Source: Amycolatopsis sp. DSM 110486
GTDB taxonomy: Bacteria; Actinomycetota; Actinomycetes; Mycobacteriales; Pseudonocardiaceae
Reading direction: 5' to 3'
Assembly: GCF_019468465.1 (NCBI RefSeq)
Contig: NZ_CP080519.1
Location: 9,045,001 to 9,109,000 of the forward strand
DNA: 64,000 bases
Under the pieces are notes generated by a model that saw only the letters and a list, made by a program, of their open reading frames with translations, did not search any database and was not told the DNA's origin. Numbering within the stretch: position 1 is the stretch's first letter; every line of letters begins with the position of its first letter. A program made the position numbers and the translations under genes. Positions 16,318-25,205 of this stretch are shown one piece after another.

Positions 16318-17107
16318 ACCCGGCCGCGGCCAGCTTGTCGACCGGCTCCATCCCCGGGATCGGGGGCCGCGGGACCCCGGCCAGGGCCAGGGTTTCGTCG
16401 TAGCCGTGGATCACGCCGGCTCCGTCGCGGAACACCTGCGTGCCGACGGTGAGGTCGCCGAAGTGGGTCTGCTCGGTGAGCACGGGGGAGAGCAGCCGCG
16501 GGCGCACGAGGTTCTTCACGACCACGATCACCGGCAGGAAGCCCACGAGCGCCACGGCCGCGCCGGCGAGCGTCCGCCGGAACACCGCGCCGCCGGCGAC
16601 TCCGAGCGCGAAGCCGAACAGGCAGGTCGCCGGAAAGGAAACAAGCCCGAAGTCGAAGGTCGGGAACCAGCCGTCGACCTGCGTGGCCGGCGCGAACCAC
16701 CACGCGTACGCGGCGGCGAAGACGAGCCCGTAGGCCACGGAGAACGCACCGCCGAGCAGCAGCTTCGAGCCCAGCCAACGGCCGCGGGTCACCGACTGCG
16801 TCCAGGTGAACCGGAACGTGTGGTGCTCCAGCTCCGTGGCCACGACGGGCGCGCCGAGGAACATGCCGAGCGCGGCGGGCAGGAGCGTCAGCAGCAGCTG
16901 CGCGTAGTTGTGCACGAAGGCGATCAGCGCCGGCCAGTCACCGCACCGCGGGTCCGGTGCACCGGCGAAGCAATCGGGCAGGTCCACTGTGGACAGCGAT
17001 GACCGCATGCCGGCGCCCATCGCCACGTAGCCCGCGGCCAGTACGACGAACAGGACGGCGAGGCCCAGCAGCCGCGCCCGGTCCTGCCGCCAGGAAACCC
17101 AGATCAC
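16184..17107 (-). CDS. ABC-2 type transporter permease
   Basis: A 307-residue membrane protein with about six hydrophobic segments, opening VIWVSWRQDRARLLGLAVLFVVLAAGY. It has the ELEHHTFRFTWTQSVTRGRWLGSK loop seen in actinobacterial ABC-2 permeases that pair with YtrA-type regulators. The start is the GTG at 17107, which overlaps the ATPase stop (GTGA). The longer upstream frame is antisense noise. It forms an exporter or envelope-stress transporter with the ATPase upstream. The substrate is unknown; relatives respond to cell-wall antibiotics. Confidence 0.82.
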   Translation of the reverse strand: MIWVSWRQDRARLLGLAVLFVVLAAGYVAMGAGMRSSLSTVDLPDCFAGAPDPRCGDWPALIAFVHNYAQLLLTLLPAALGMFLGAPVVATELEHHTFRFTWTQSVTRGRWLGSKLLLGGAFSVAYGLVFAAAYAWWFAPATQVDGWFPTFDFGLVSFPATCLFGFALGVAGGAVFRRTLAGAAVALVGFLPVIVVVKNLVRPRLLSPVLTEQTHFGDLTVGTQVFRDGAGVIHGYDETLALAGVPRPPIPGMEPVDKLAAAGFTRLYPVQPAGRFWTLQLCEAGLFVLLAALCVAGAFWWVRRRLA

Positions 17108-17970
17108 GCCGCGACCTCCTTCGGCCGCCCGGCCGCGAGGTGGTGCAGCACGAGGTCTTCCAGCGATACCGGCTCGGCGCGCCAGCCCGGCGGAAGCGCC
17201 GGCCGCGGACCGCGCAGGAGCATCGTGGCCGCGTCGCCCCGGCGTTCGCAGGACAGCGGGACGCTCCGGATCTCGTCCACAGTGGACGCCGGACCGGTGA
17301 GCCGCACGTGCTCCGCCATGAGGTCGTCGACGTCGCCGGACAGCACGACCCGGCCGTGATCGAGCACCACGAGGTGGTCGCACAGCCGCTCCAGCTCGGA
17401 CACGACGTGCGAGGACAGCACGACCGTGCAGTCGTGGTCGGCCTTCGCCGCCATCAGGCTGCCCATGAGGTCGCGGCGGGCGAGCGGGTCGAGACTCGCG
17501 ACGGGCTCGTCGAGCACCAGCAGCTCCGGTCGCCGCGCGAGCGCGACGCTCAGCGCCACCTGTGCCCGCTGGCCCCCGGAGAGCTCGCCGACGCGGCGTT
17601 GCAGTGGAATGCCCAGCTCACGCACGCGGTCGAGCGCCGCGCGGTGGTCCCAGCGCCGGTTGAGCCGGCGCGCGGCTTCGAGCATCTCGCGCACTCGGAA
17701 CGATTCATAGAGCGAATGCCGCTGGTCGAGGTATGCGACGCCGTCGGTCGGCTGTCCCGGCTTCACCGGGCGGCCGAACAGCTCGAGGTTCCCGGCCGAG
17801 GGCCGCAGGAGCCCGGCCAGGAGGTTCAGCAGGGTCGACTTCCCCGCACCATTGGGTCCGACGAGGCCGACCACGCGACCCTCGCCGATTTCGAGTGTGC
17901 AATCCCGAAGCCCCCAGGCGCGACCGTAGCGCCGGCCCAGGGCATGGGTCGCGATCGCCGCTGTGCTCAC
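17104..17970 (-). CDS. ABC transporter ATP-binding protein (YtrB-like)
   Basis: A 288-residue ATPase with Walker A GLVGPNGAGKSTLLNLLAG, the Q-loop in AYLDQRHSLYESFRV, signature ELSGGQRAQVALSVALA, Walker B ELLVLDEP and the switch His in VVLSSHVVSELERL. A C-terminal extension of about 70 residues (VPLSCERRGDAATMLL...) is typical of ABC-2 exporter ATPases. It is coupled to the regulator upstream by an ATGA overlap and to the permease downstream by a GTGA overlap. The three genes are one operon. Confidence 0.92.
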   Translation of the reverse strand: MSTAAIATHALGRRYGRAWGLRDCTLEIGEGRVVGLVGPNGAGKSTLLNLLAGLLRPSAGNLELFGRPVKPGQPTDGVAYLDQRHSLYESFRVREMLEAARRLNRRWDHRAALDRVRELGIPLQRRVGELSGGQRAQVALSVALARRPELLVLDEPVASLDPLARRDLMGSLMAAKADHDCTVVLSSHVVSELERLCDHLVVLDHGRVVLSGDVDDLMAEHVRLTGPASTVDEIRSVPLSCERRGDAATMLLRGPRPALPPGWRAEPVSLEDLVLHHLAAGRPKEVAA

Positions 17971-18371
17971 TCATTGTCCTTCCCAGAACGTTTTCCGATG
18001 CGCAGGAGCACGGACGAGACGAGGGCCTCGACGTCGGCGACGGTCAGGCCCGACCCGCGGGCCTCGTTGATCCACCGCTCGAACCCGGCGCGCAGCTGCG
18101 CCTGCCGTTCGGGCGACACGCCTGCCGGGTCGTCGCGCGCGACGAACGTGCCCATCCCGGGCCGGCCGCGCACGATGCCGCGGTGGTCCAGCTCGCGATA
18201 CGCCTTCTGCACGGTGTTCGGGTTGATCACGAGCTGCCGCGCGACCTCTTTGACCGTCGGCAGCCGGTCGCCCCGCTTGAGCTCGCCGAGCCGCACGGCG
18301 TGCTCGACCTGCCGCACCAGCTGCAGGTACGGCGGCACACCCGAACCACTCTCGAACCGGAACTCGAACAC
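17967..18371 (-). CDS. GntR-family regulator, YtrA subfamily
   Basis: A 134-residue repressor. The winged helix occupies roughly residues 10-80 (PPYLQLVRQVEHAVRLGELKRGDRLPTVKEVARQL, then the recognition region INPNTVQKAYRELDHRG and wing PGMGTFVA). It is followed by the short helical dimerisation tail of YtrA proteins, with no ligand domain. YtrA regulators normally repress their own ABC operon and respond to cell-envelope stress. The GTG start at 18371 has AGGAG about 12 bases upstream. Confidence 0.9.
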   Translation of the reverse strand: MFEFRFESGSGVPPYLQLVRQVEHAVRLGELKRGDRLPTVKEVARQLVINPNTVQKAYRELDHRGIVRGRPGMGTFVARDDPAGVSPERQAQLRAGFERWINEARGSGLTVADVEALVSSVLLRIGKRSGKDNE

Positions 18372-18406
18372 CGTGTCCGTTACTCCTGTATCCGCTACCC
18401 CAATTG

Positions 18407-18420
18407 ACTAGGGAACTAGG
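18407..18420 (-). promoter_or_regulatory. Repeated ACTAGG element in the YtrA operon promoter
   Basis: ACTAGG occurs twice, eight bases apart (18407-18412 and 18415-18420), next to TTGACT and TTAAC in the only AT-rich stretch upstream of the operon. GTA-N5-TAC (GTAGCGGATAC on the minus strand) lies closer to the start. One or both could be the autoregulatory operator. Confidence 0.35.
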
Positions 18421-18457
18421 TTAACGGCCGGTCAGAGCACTGATCATCCGGGGGTGG

Positions 18458-20815
18458 TCACTGGGCGCCCATGATCCGTCGCTGCAGGCCACCGTCGGCT
18501 TCAGCCACTTCGGCGGCCGGACCGAGGTCGATCCGGACCGTGTGCACGAGCCCCGTGAACGCGTTGGTCCCGGCGGCATAAGCGTCGGACACCGGCGTGC
18601 CGAGGTCGACGCCCACGTCGAGTGTCTCGTCGAAGGAGAAGTAGTACGCGATCGTCCGCTCCACGCGGGCCGCCGCGAGCTTCTCGCCGTCGGCGGTGAG
18701 CACGGCTTCGCCACCGAGGCCGGGCTCGCCGCCGTCGTAGGTGAACTCGAGGCGCAGCTCGTGGCGGCCCGGGGCGAGCGGGTCGGTCGCCGCCGCGGTG
18801 AAGTGCTCGAGGCCGAAGTAGTTGTAGACGTAGACCGGGCGGCCGTCGGCGAAGTACAGCGTCCAGCCACCGAAGCGGCCGCCCTGCGCGATGACGACGC
18901 CGGACGCGGGCGTGGCGGGCAGGTCGACGTCGGCGGTGATGACGTGGGAGCGGTTCTTGACGTTCGGCGTGGTCTCCTCGGTGAAGCGCCGCATCCCGCC
19001 GCGGTAGGTCACCGACGTTCGCGCGCCCAGCAGGTCGAGCCGCCCCGCCAGCACGGGGTTCTCGCGTTCGGTGACGCGGTCGTCGAGCGGGAACACCTGG
19101 TGTTTCGCCGCCTCCACGAGGAAAAGGTCCTGCAGCTCCCGCAGTTTCGCGGGGTGGTCGGCGGCGAGGTCGCGGGCCTGGCTCCAGTCGCGGGTGAGGT
19201 CGTAGAGCTCCCAGACGTCGTCGGAGAACGGCCGACGCTTCGTCGCCACCATCTCCCACGGCACGCCGTGGCGCGTCACCGCGGTCCAGCCCTCGTGGTA
19301 GATCCCGCGGTTGCCGCACATCTCGTAGTACTGCGTGTGGTGGCGCTCGGGCGCGGCGGCGTCGGTGATCGTCTCGCGCAGGCTCACGCCCTCGATCGGC
19401 TGCTGGTGCACGCCGTCGACGCTGTGGGGCGCGGGAATGCCCGCGCAGTCGAGGATCGTGGGCAGCACGTCGATCACGTGGCCGTACTGGTGGCGCAGCC
19501 CGCCGGCCTCGGCGCCGCCCGCGGGCCAGTGCACGATCAGCCCGTCGCGGGTGCCACCGAGGTGCGAGGCGACCTGTTTCGTCCACTGGTACGGCGTGTT
19601 CAGCGCGAGCGCCCACCCGGCGGGCGCGATCGGGTAGGTGCTGGGGTCCCCGATCTCGTCGAGGTGGCGGATCATCTCCTCCGGGTCGTCGACGAGCCCG
19701 TGGCCCAGCCGGTGTTCCACGAGAGTGCCCTCGATGCCGCCTTCGCCCGACGCGCCGTTGTCGCCGAGCAGGTAGAGGAACAGTGTGTTGTCGAGCTCGC
19801 CCAGCTCGTCGAGCGCGGAGACGAACCGGCCCACCTGCGTGTCGGCGTGTTCGACGAACCCCGCGAACGTCTCCATGAACCGCGCGGCCAGCCGTCGGCG
19901 GGTGTCGTCGAGCTCGTCCCAGCGCGGCACGCCTTCGGCCCACGGCGCGAGTTCGGTGTCTCCGGGCACCACGCCGAGCTCCTTCTGCCGCGCCAGCGTC
20001 AGCTCCCGCTGCCGGTCCCAGCCGTGGTCGAACCGGCCGCGGTGCCGCTCGCGCCATTCGCGGCCGACGTGCAGCGGCGCGTGGGCGGCGCCGAGGGCGA
20101 GGTAGGTGAAGAACGGGCGGTCGGGTGTGAGCGTGCGCTGCGTGCGCACCCAGTCGACGGCGTGGTCGACGAGGTCCTCGGTCAGGTGGTAGCCGTCCTC
20201 CGGCCGCCGGCCGGGTTCGACCGGCGTGGTTCCCTGGTACAGCAACGGGTACCAGTGGTTCATCTCCGCGCCCAGGAAGCCGTAGAAGGTGTCGAACCCC
20301 TCGCCGGTCGGCCACCGGTCGAAGGGGCCGACCGCGCTGATCTCGCGCGGCGGCGTCTGGTGCCACTTGCCGAACGCGGCGGTGCTGTACCCGTTGCCCT
20401 GCAGGATCTGCGCGAGCGTGGCGGCACTGCGCGGGCGAAAGCCGTGGTAACCCGGCGCCGAGGTCGCCATCTCCGTGGTGCCGCCCATGCCGACGGAGTG
20501 GTGGTTGCGTCCGGTCAGCAGTGCCTGGCGGGTCGGTGAGCACAGCGCGGTGACGTGGAAGCGCGTGTAGCGCAGCCCGCCGGCCGCGAGCCGGTCGGCC
20601 GTCGGCATGGCGCACGGGCCGCCGAACGCGCTCGACGTGCCGAAGCCCAGGTCGTCGGCCAGCACCACCACGACGTTCGGCGCGCCGTCCGGTGGTGGTA
20701 CCGGCCCGATCGGCGTTCCCTGGCCGCGCTGCTCGCGCACGTCGAGTGCGGCCGGCGCGGGCACGGGGACGTCCGGGCGCGGCAGTACGTGGCGCCCGGC
20801 GGGGAACGCGGACAT
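18458..20815 (-). CDS. Arylsulfatase
   Basis: A 785-residue type I sulfatase, close in length to mycobacterial AtsA. The formylglycine signature is CSPTRQALLTGRN, with the Cys near residue 92 to be converted by a formylglycine-generating enzyme encoded elsewhere. Metal ligands appear as LADDLGFG (near residues 54-55) and LLGDNGASGEGG. The region FGKWHQTPP supplies the catalytic Lys/His. A C-terminal domain of about 200 residues is beta-rich. No signal peptide is visible, so the enzyme is probably cytoplasmic. It releases sulfate from aryl or alkyl sulfates for sulfur scavenging. ATG 20815 follows AAGGAG. The LysR gene upstream on the same strand is the likely regulator. Confidence 0.93.
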   Translation of the reverse strand: MSAFPAGRHVLPRPDVPVPAPAALDVREQRGQGTPIGPVPPPDGAPNVVVVLADDLGFGTSSAFGGPCAMPTADRLAAGGLRYTRFHVTALCSPTRQALLTGRNHHSVGMGGTTEMATSAPGYHGFRPRSAATLAQILQGNGYSTAAFGKWHQTPPREISAVGPFDRWPTGEGFDTFYGFLGAEMNHWYPLLYQGTTPVEPGRRPEDGYHLTEDLVDHAVDWVRTQRTLTPDRPFFTYLALGAAHAPLHVGREWRERHRGRFDHGWDRQRELTLARQKELGVVPGDTELAPWAEGVPRWDELDDTRRRLAARFMETFAGFVEHADTQVGRFVSALDELGELDNTLFLYLLGDNGASGEGGIEGTLVEHRLGHGLVDDPEEMIRHLDEIGDPSTYPIAPAGWALALNTPYQWTKQVASHLGGTRDGLIVHWPAGGAEAGGLRHQYGHVIDVLPTILDCAGIPAPHSVDGVHQQPIEGVSLRETITDAAAPERHHTQYYEMCGNRGIYHEGWTAVTRHGVPWEMVATKRRPFSDDVWELYDLTRDWSQARDLAADHPAKLRELQDLFLVEAAKHQVFPLDDRVTERENPVLAGRLDLLGARTSVTYRGGMRRFTEETTPNVKNRSHVITADVDLPATPASGVVIAQGGRFGGWTLYFADGRPVYVYNYFGLEHFTAAATDPLAPGRHELRLEFTYDGGEPGLGGEAVLTADGEKLAAARVERTIAYYFSFDETLDVGVDLGTPVSDAYAAGTNAFTGLVHTVRIDLGPAAEVAEADGGLQRRIMGAQ

Positions 20816-20928
20816 GAAGGGCTCCTTCCGAAGTGGACGCCAACGAGCTTCACAGCGGCCGGCCCCGGCGGTCAGGCTCCGGACGGGGGTGGCCCAGACC
20901 GGAATCCGATCAGGCCGAGAGGTGATCT

Positions 20929-21795
20929 TTATGGGCCCTCGCCGGCCAGGGCCAGGAACCGTTCCGCGGCAGGGGAGAGCGGCCCGGCGCGCCAGACCAT
21001 CCGGCCGCGCCGCAGCAACGGCGGGTCCAGTGGCACGGTGATCGCGCCCTGGCGACAGGCGTCTTCGGCCATCGCGCGGGGCAGCAGCGCCGCACCGGCC
21101 CCGGCCAGCACGAGGGGCACGATCATCGCGCGGTGCTCGGTCTCCACGACGACGCGGGGCTCGGCCGTGCCGCGCAGGGCTTCCTCGACGATCCACCGCG
21201 TCGCCGTGCCCGGCGGGGTGGTGACCAGGTCCAGCGCGGCGAGCTCGGTCACCGGCAGCACGTCGCGCACCGGCGAGTCCGCGGGCAGCACGGCGAACAC
21301 CTCCTGCTCGGCGAGGTCGAGCCCGGCGAGCCCCGGCGTTTCGGCACCGGACTCGACGAGACCGACCTCGCTCTGTCCATTTCGGACGCGGTTCACGACG
21401 TCCGAGCCCGTCTCCGGCGCCCGCACGCGCACGAGGACCCGGGGGTGCGCCGCGCGGAACCGGCCGAGCAGCTTCGCGAGCGGGTCGACGGCGAGCGTGG
21501 TCTGCGACGCGAGGTCCAGCGTCCCGCCGTCGAGACCGAGGACCTCGCGCACGGACGCGTCGGCCGTGCGAAGGTCGCGCAGGATCTGCCGGGCCGGGGC
21601 GACGAGCGCCGTGCCGGCCGGCGTCAGCGTGGCGCCGTGGGGCAGGCGGTGGAACAGCAGTCCGCCGAGCTCCTTTTCCAGCGTGCGCACGGCGTGCGAG
21701 AGCGACGGCTGCGCGACGTGCAGCCGCCGGGCCGCGTTGGTGAAACCGCCGTGGTCGACGACGGCGAGGAAGTACTGAAGCTGGCGGCGTTCCAT
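20929..21795 (-). CDS. LysR-family transcriptional regulator
   Basis: A 288-residue LysR regulator: N-terminal winged helix MERRQLQYFLAVVDHGGFTNAARRLHVAQPSLSHAVRTLEKELG, then a periplasmic-binding-fold effector domain from about residue 90. It lies between the ferredoxin reductase gene (9 bases upstream) and the arylsulfatase (113 bases downstream), all on the minus strand. It may therefore be co-transcribed with the ferredoxin pair while controlling the sulfatase. LysR proteins usually activate a neighbouring gene in response to a small-molecule inducer; the inducer is unknown. Confidence 0.9.
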   Translation of the reverse strand: MERRQLQYFLAVVDHGGFTNAARRLHVAQPSLSHAVRTLEKELGGLLFHRLPHGATLTPAGTALVAPARQILRDLRTADASVREVLGLDGGTLDLASQTTLAVDPLAKLLGRFRAAHPRVLVRVRAPETGSDVVNRVRNGQSEVGLVESGAETPGLAGLDLAEQEVFAVLPADSPVRDVLPVTELAALDLVTTPPGTATRWIVEEALRGTAEPRVVVETEHRAMIVPLVLAGAGAALLPRAMAEDACRQGAITVPLDPPLLRRGRMVWRAGPLSPAAERFLALAGEGP

Positions 21796-21804
21796 CCTCG
21801 CAGT

Positions 21805-22992
21805 TCAGGCCACGGGGGCGGGCCGCCGCAAGGCCTGGCGCCGCAACCGGGTGAACTGCTTGGCACTGTTGAGGGCGAAGACCCCGACCGTCACTCCATT
21901 GCGCTGGTAAGTCGCCACGAACGCGGGGTCGTCGGGGCCGCCCTCGGTGAACACGACCTCGTCACCGGGCTCGGGGTGGCCGGCGAGCTGCAGGGTGCCC
22001 TCGTACTGGTCCGACCAGACGTAGCCGCTCGGCGTGTAGTGCCGGGTGGTGGTGCCGGCGAGCAGGTTCGCGACGGCGACACCGGCTTGCTCGCTCGCGT
22101 TGGTCCAGTGCTCGTGCCGGTGCCGCCGCCCGATTTTCTCCGACGGGTGGGCCGCCGACCGGTAGGCCGCGACGTCGCCGGCCGCGACCACGTTGGGCAG
22201 CGCGGTGACGAGCCCGCTCGAGACGTGCACGCCGTTGTCCACCTCGAGGCCCGAACCGGCCAGCCACTCGGTCGCGGGCACCATGCCGATGCCGACGACG
22301 ACCACGTCGGCCGACAGTTCCTCACCGCCCACGAGCCGGACGCCGGTCACCCGCCCGCCCGCGGTCACGAGCTCGTCGACGGCGGCGCCGCAGCGCAGGA
22401 CCGTGCCATGGCGATCGTGCAGCCGCGAGCACACCTCGGCCAGCTGTGGCCCCAGCACGCGTTCGAGCGGCGTGGCCAGCGCTTCGAGCACGGTGACGTC
22501 GAGACCAAGCGCGCGGCAGGTCGACGCGACCTCCGCCCCGATGAACCCGGCGCCCACGATCACCACCCGCGCGCCCGCCACCAGTTCGGCGCGCAGGGCC
22601 AGCGCGTCGTCCAGCGTCCGCAGCACGTGGACCCCGGCGACGCCCTCCGTGCCGGGCAGCGTCCGCGCGCGCCCGCCCGTGGCGAGCACGACGCCGTCCA
22701 CCGCCAGGTCACCGCCGTCGGAGAGCACGAGCCGGCCGGCGGCGGCGTCGAGCCGTTCCGCCCGGGTGCCCAGCCGCAGCTCCAGCGACGCCGTGTCGTC
22801 GGCGTCGAGCAGGTCCAGCGACTCCCTCTCGGCGGTGCCGGCGAGGAAGGCCTTCGACAGCGGTGGCCGGTCGTAGGGCAGGTGCGGTTCGGCCCCGACG
22901 AGCACTACCCGGCCGTCGAACCCCTGCGCGCGCAGCTCCTGCGCGGCTCGCGCCCCGGCGAGCGAAGCGCCGACGATCGCGACGCTTTTCAC
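21805..22992 (-). CDS. FAD-dependent ferredoxin reductase (BphA4/rubredoxin reductase type)
   Basis: A 395-residue NAD(P)H:ferredoxin oxidoreductase. Two dinucleotide folds are visible: VAIVGASLAGARAAQELR for FAD at the N-terminus and VVIVGAGFIGAEVAS for NADH in the middle. The PYDRPPLSKAFL motif of this family and the second FAD motif VVAAGDVAAYR are also present. A C-terminal reductase domain ends the protein. Its GTG start overlaps the stop of the Rieske ferredoxin gene (GTGA), so the two make an electron-transfer pair. No oxygenase gene is adjacent; the betaine-type Rieske oxygenase at 29348 is the only candidate in the window. Confidence 0.9.
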   Translation of the reverse strand: MKSVAIVGASLAGARAAQELRAQGFDGRVVLVGAEPHLPYDRPPLSKAFLAGTAERESLDLLDADDTASLELRLGTRAERLDAAAGRLVLSDGGDLAVDGVVLATGGRARTLPGTEGVAGVHVLRTLDDALALRAELVAGARVVIVGAGFIGAEVASTCRALGLDVTVLEALATPLERVLGPQLAEVCSRLHDRHGTVLRCGAAVDELVTAGGRVTGVRLVGGEELSADVVVVGIGMVPATEWLAGSGLEVDNGVHVSSGLVTALPNVVAAGDVAAYRSAAHPSEKIGRRHRHEHWTNASEQAGVAVANLLAGTTTRHYTPSGYVWSDQYEGTLQLAGHPEPGDEVVFTEGGPDDPAFVATYQRNGVTVGVFALNSAKQFTRLRRQALRRPAPVA

Positions 22993-23306
22993 GCGGCATC
23001 CTCGGCGCGCTCCGCCTGCACGTAGATCACGCCACCGTCGACGAGCACCTCGTACGTGCGCACCGGCTCCTTCGCGGGCAGGCATGACGGCATCCCCGTC
23101 CTCAGGTCGAACAGTGCCGCGTGCAGCGGGCATTCGACGAAGCAGCCTTCAAGCCAGCCGTCGGCCAGGGACGTGTCCTGGTGGCTGCACGTGTCGCCGA
23201 TCGCGTAGAGCTCGCCGTCGGCGTTGAACACCGCGATCGGCTCGGGCCCCGCGATCCGGACGGATTCGCCGGGGGACAGTTCGTCCACTGTGCACGCGCG
23301 CAGCAT
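22989..23306 (-). CDS. Rieske [2Fe-2S] ferredoxin (BphA3 type)
   Basis: A 105-residue soluble Rieske protein. The cluster ligands are clear: C-S-H in TCSHQDTSL and C-P-L-H in ECPLHAALFDL, 16-17 residues apart. It fits the length of ferredoxins that pass electrons from a BphA4-type reductase to a Rieske oxygenase. The ATG at 23306 has GGAGG upstream; the longer in-frame extension is not protein-like. The promoter region contains a tandem 14-mer and a TTGCGTAT/ATACGCAA inverted repeat. Confidence 0.92.
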   Translation of the reverse strand: MLRACTVDELSPGESVRIAGPEPIAVFNADGELYAIGDTCSHQDTSLADGWLEGCFVECPLHAALFDLRTGMPSCLPAKEPVRTYEVLVDGGVIYVQAERAEDAA

Positions 23307-23331
23307 CTGGGCCTCCGGGAGGAGCTGGGGT

Positions 23332-23359
23332 GTGCTTTTGATGGGGTGCTTTTGATGGG
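23332..23359 (-). repeat. Tandem 14-base repeat in the ferredoxin leader
   Basis: GTGCTTTTGATGGG occurs twice head to tail (23332-23345, 23346-23359), between the inverted repeat and the start of the ferredoxin gene. It is transcribed as untranslated leader if the promoter lies at the inverted repeat. Confidence 0.6.
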
Positions 23360-23366
23360 CATCGTG

Positions 23367-23400
23367 TTGCGTATGGGGGAACGCAGAACGCGATACGCAA
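23367..23400 (-). promoter_or_regulatory. Operator-like inverted repeat upstream of the ferredoxin/reductase operon
   Basis: TTGCGTAT (23367-23374) and ATACGCAA (23393-23400) form perfect 8-base arms 18 bases apart. On the minus strand the interior also has GCGTTCT followed by GCGTTCC. The layout resembles IclR-type catabolic operators, but no IclR gene lies in the window. Confidence 0.45.
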
Positions 23401-23490
23401 CAAGTCTGAGTGCGCGGCTGGGGCGCCGTCAAGAGGTGTCCGGGGTCCGATCGGGGCGGATTTTGTGGCCTGTTCCCGGGCACACCGCAG

Positions 23491-23517
23491 ACCCGTGCGC
23501 CGGGTGGGCGCACGGGT
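23491..23517 (-). terminator. Stem-loop downstream of betA
   Basis: ACCCGTGCGCC and GGCGCACGGGT form an 11-base stem with a 5-base loop, 16 bases past the betA stop. It could end betA transcription before the ferredoxin promoter. Confidence 0.55.
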
Positions 23518-23532
23518 CCGGCAGACCGGCGG

Positions 23533-25191
23533 CTACGCGGGACTGTGGCGGTAGAAGGGCTGCTTGATCGGCGCGAGCGGGGTGTTGCCGAGGATCAGGT
23601 CCGCGGACTTCTCGGCGGTCATCATCACCGGCGCGTAGATGTTGCCGTTGGGGATGTAGGGCAGCACCGACGCGTCGACCACTCGCAGGCCCTGGATGCC
23701 GTGCACGCGCATGCTGCCCGGGTCCACCACGGACAGTTCGTCCACGCCCATCTTCGCGGTGCACGAGGGGTGCAGCGCGGTCTCGGCGTCCTTGGCGACC
23801 CAGTCGAGAATTTCCTCGTCGGTCTCCACAGCCGGCCCGGGCGAGATCTCACCGCCGTTGAACGGGTCGAGGGCGCTCTGGTTGAGGATCTTGCGCGCCA
23901 CCCGCACGGCCTCCACCCACTCGCGGCGGTCGTTCTCCGTGGACAGATAGTTGAACCGCAGCGCCGGGTGCTCGCGCGGGTCGGTGGAGGTGATCTTCAC
24001 CGTTCCGCGGGTGTCGGCGTACATCGGCCCGACGTGCACCTGGTAGCCGTGCCCGCCCGCCGGCACCGAGCCGTCGTAGCGGATGGCGATGGGCAGGAAG
24101 TGGAACATCAGGTTGGGGTATTCCACCGCGTCGTTGCTGCGGACGAACCCGCCACCCTCGAAGTGGTTGGTGGCCGCGGGTCCCGAGCGCAGGAACAGCC
24201 ACTGCGCACCGATCCACGGTCGCTTCCACTTCGCGAGCGAGGGCTGCATCGACACCGGCTGCTTGCACGCGTACTGGATGTAGACCTCGAGGTGGTCCTG
24301 CAGGTTCTCCCCGACGCCCGGCAGATCGCGCACCACGTCGATGCCCAGCTTCTCCAGCTCGGCCGCGTTGCCGACGCCGGAGAGCTGCAGCAATTGCGGC
24401 GTGTTGATCGCGCCGCCGCACAGGATGATCTCCTTGCCGTACACCTCCCCGGGCGCGCCGCGGCCCTGCGCGTACTCGACGCCGATCGCGCGGGTGCCGT
24501 CGAAGAGGATCTGCGACACGAACGCATGGGTCTTCACGGTGAGGTTCTTCCGGTTCAGCACCGGGTGCAGGTACGCGCGGGCGGCCGAGAGCCGCCGTCC
24601 CTTGCGGACGTTGCGGTCGAAGGCGGCGAAACCCTCTTGCCGGTAGCCGTTCACGTCGTCGGTACGCGGGTAACCGGCCTGCACCGCGGCGTCGAAGAAC
24701 GCCTCGAACAACGGGTTGGTCGCCGGGCCGCGTTCCAGCTCGAGCGGGCCGTCGTGGCCGCGCCACGGCCCGTCGGGCGCGTCGGCGAGGCAGTTCTCCA
24801 TGCGGCGGAAGTACGGCAGGCAGTGGGCGTAGTCCCACTCGGACATGCCGGGGTCGCCCGCCCAGCGCTCGTAGTCGAGCGGGTTGCCGCGCTGGAAGAT
24901 CATCCCGTTGATGCTGCTGGAACCGCCGAGCACCTTGCCGCGCGCGTGGTAGATCCGCCGCCGGTTCATGTGGGGCTCGGGTTCGCTGCGGTAGCCCCAG
25001 TCGTAGTACTTGCTGCCGATGGGGAATGTCAGCGCGGCGGGCATGTGGATGAACACGTCCCACTTCGCGTCTTCGCGGCCGGCTTCGAGGACCAGCACCT
25101 TCGTCGCGGGGTCGGCGGAGAGGCGGTTGGCGAGCGCGCAGCCCGCGGACCCGCCGCCGACGATGACGAAGTCGTAGGTCTCGGTACTCAT
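23533..25191 (-). CDS. betA: Choline dehydrogenase (GMC oxidoreductase)
   Basis: A 552-residue GMC flavoenzyme oxidising choline to betaine aldehyde (and often on to betaine). FAD-binding [17 protein letters not shown] is at the N-terminus. It continues with LVLEAGRED, the GMC signature [22 protein letters not shown] and [18 protein letters not shown]. The catalytic His region is [10 protein letters not shown], followed by [25 protein letters not shown]. The pattern and the [30 protein letters not shown] block match BetA closely. The ATG at 25191 has AAGGAGGAG upstream. It is the last gene of the betB-permease-betA operon. Confidence 0.92.
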   Translation of the reverse strand: MSTETYDFVIVGGGSAGCALANRLSADPATKVLVLEAGREDAKWDVFIHMPAALTFPIGSKYYDWGYRSEPEPHMNRRRIYHARGKVLGGSSSINGMIFQRGNPLDYERWAGDPGMSEWDYAHCLPYFRRMENCLADAPDGPWRGHDGPLELERGPATNPLFEAFFDAAVQAGYPRTDDVNGYRQEGFAAFDRNVRKGRRLSAARAYLHPVLNRKNLTVKTHAFVSQILFDGTRAIGVEYAQGRGAPGEVYGKEIILCGGAINTPQLLQLSGVGNAAELEKLGIDVVRDLPGVGENLQDHLEVYIQYACKQPVSMQPSLAKWKRPWIGAQWLFLRSGPAATNHFEGGGFVRSNDAVEYPNLMFHFLPIAIRYDGSVPAGGHGYQVHVGPMYADTRGTVKITSTDPREHPALRFNYLSTENDRREWVEAVRVARKILNQSALDPFNGGEISPGPAVETDEEILDWVAKDAETALHPSCTAKMGVDELSVVDPGSMRVHGIQGLRVVDASVLPYIPNGNIYAPVMMTAEKSADLILGNTPLAPIKQPFYRHSPA

Positions 25192-25205
25192 GTCTCCTCC
25201 TTCTC

